Origin: Pontibacter akesuensis
GTDB taxonomy: Bacteria > Bacteroidota > Bacteroidia > Cytophagales > Hymenobacteraceae
Length of the DNA stretch: 64,000 nt
NCBI RefSeq assembly: GCF_001611675.1
Contig: NZ_CP014766.1
Span: forward strand, 4,278,001-4,342,000
Direction: 5' to 3'
Within the stretch, counting starts at the first letter, position 1. Each line of letters begins with the position of its first letter. The notes below the pieces were generated by a model. The model was not told where the DNA came from and ran no database searches. It saw only the letters and a list, made by a program, of their open reading frames with translations. The position numbers were made by a program, and so were the translations under genes. This document shows positions 63,859 to 64,000 of the stretch, piece after piece.

Positions 63859-64000
63859 ATGCCAAATCAGGTGTACCTAAAAACCCGAAGCGCTTTATAC
63901 TTTACAGCAGAAAAACAAGCGGTTGCAGCGGCAATAGGGGGCTACGGGAGGCGTTATGAATATACTGGTGCCAGCCGCTGTACAGAACTCAACGCGACAC
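63859..64000 (+). CDS. Possible start of a gene cut by the window edge
   Basis: An ATG at 63859 opens a frame of 47 codons with no stop before the window end, reading MPNQVYLKTRSALYFTAEKQ and then a Gly/Ala/Arg-rich stretch. A gene start is plausible from the open frame, but I cannot name a family and the piece is short. Confidence 0.4.
   Translation, partial: MPNQVYLKTRSALYFTAEKQAVAAAIGGYGRRYEYTGASRCTELNAT

Noticed and set aside
1..64000. AAGTATA copies as promoters
   Set aside because: Most lie inside coding regions in both orientations and do not match the TTG-N19-TAnnTTTG pattern, so they are not explained as promoter elements.
1..64000. tRNA genes, CRISPR arrays, attachment sites, insertion sequences
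   Set aside because: No cloverleaf with a TTCGA-type T-loop in the gaps, no regularly spaced repeats, and no transposase or integrase frame was found by eye.

Overview
The window looks like chromosome from a Bacteroidota bacterium of the order Cytophagales, most likely a Pontibacter-like member of the Hymenobacteraceae. This rests on the ArgF'-type (N-acyl-ornithine) arginine pathway, family repertoire (DUF3822 beside coaD, DUF4296, DUF1573, DUF922, DUF2750, bacterial topoisomerase IB, a Bat-type VWA cluster), lipoproteins with short lipoboxes, AT-rich leaders without clear Shine-Dalgarno sequences, and several TAnnTTTG-like -7 elements. Base composition is near 50% GC. I see no rRNA, tRNA, CRISPR, prophage or intact insertion sequence.

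Layout. 1-8.1 kb: peptidoglycan glycosyltransferase, small lipoprotein, GreA/B-like factor, acetyltransferase, App1 phosphatase, M48 and M16 peptidases. 8.3-16.2 kb: topoisomerase IB, AlkA-like glycosylase, threonine aldolase, phosphodiesterase, a 690-base gene-free stretch, pyrE, Nudix, coaD, DUF3822, Nudix. 16.2-25.4 kb: thioesterase, RecD-like helicase, DUF1573, DUF423, DUF2750, GDPD, YggS, a DUF58/BatD-like/BatA operon, DUF4296, CsaA-like protein. 25.5-38.4 kb: FAD-Rieske oxidoreductase, DUF922, MATE pump, aminotransferase, ergothioneine genes egtD-egtB, menC-like enolase, ClC-CBS channel, phosphoesterase, tandem universal stress protein. 38.4-42.2 kb: a decayed beta-carbonic anhydrase, then a symporter/GNAT/amino-acid-racemase operon. 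42.5-44 kb: a fluoride riboswitch followed by a CLC-F fluoride antiporter. 46.3-54.9 kb: a full arginine operon (GNAT, argG, argC, argD, argF', argB, argE-like, argH). 55.9-60.1 kb: a tightly coupled four-gene operon of C39-like peptidase, RLAN/RimK ATP-grasp ligase, GCS2 ligase and N-formylglutamate-amidohydrolase-like enzyme, which looks like an uncharacterised peptide or amide biosynthetic system. 60-64 kb: Pmp3-tailed lipoprotein, CbpA-type J protein, pseudouridine synthase and small hypotheticals.

Two signals stand out. First, the hexamer AAGTAT followed by a purine is scattered throughout the window on both strands. My hand count gives roughly 85 AAGTATA and 40 AAGTATG, against about 8 expected for any heptamer, while AAGTATC and AAGTATT are near 8 each. 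Second, the four-gene amidoligase operon at 55.9-60.1 kb has no product I can name. Counts and alignments were done by eye and should be recomputed.
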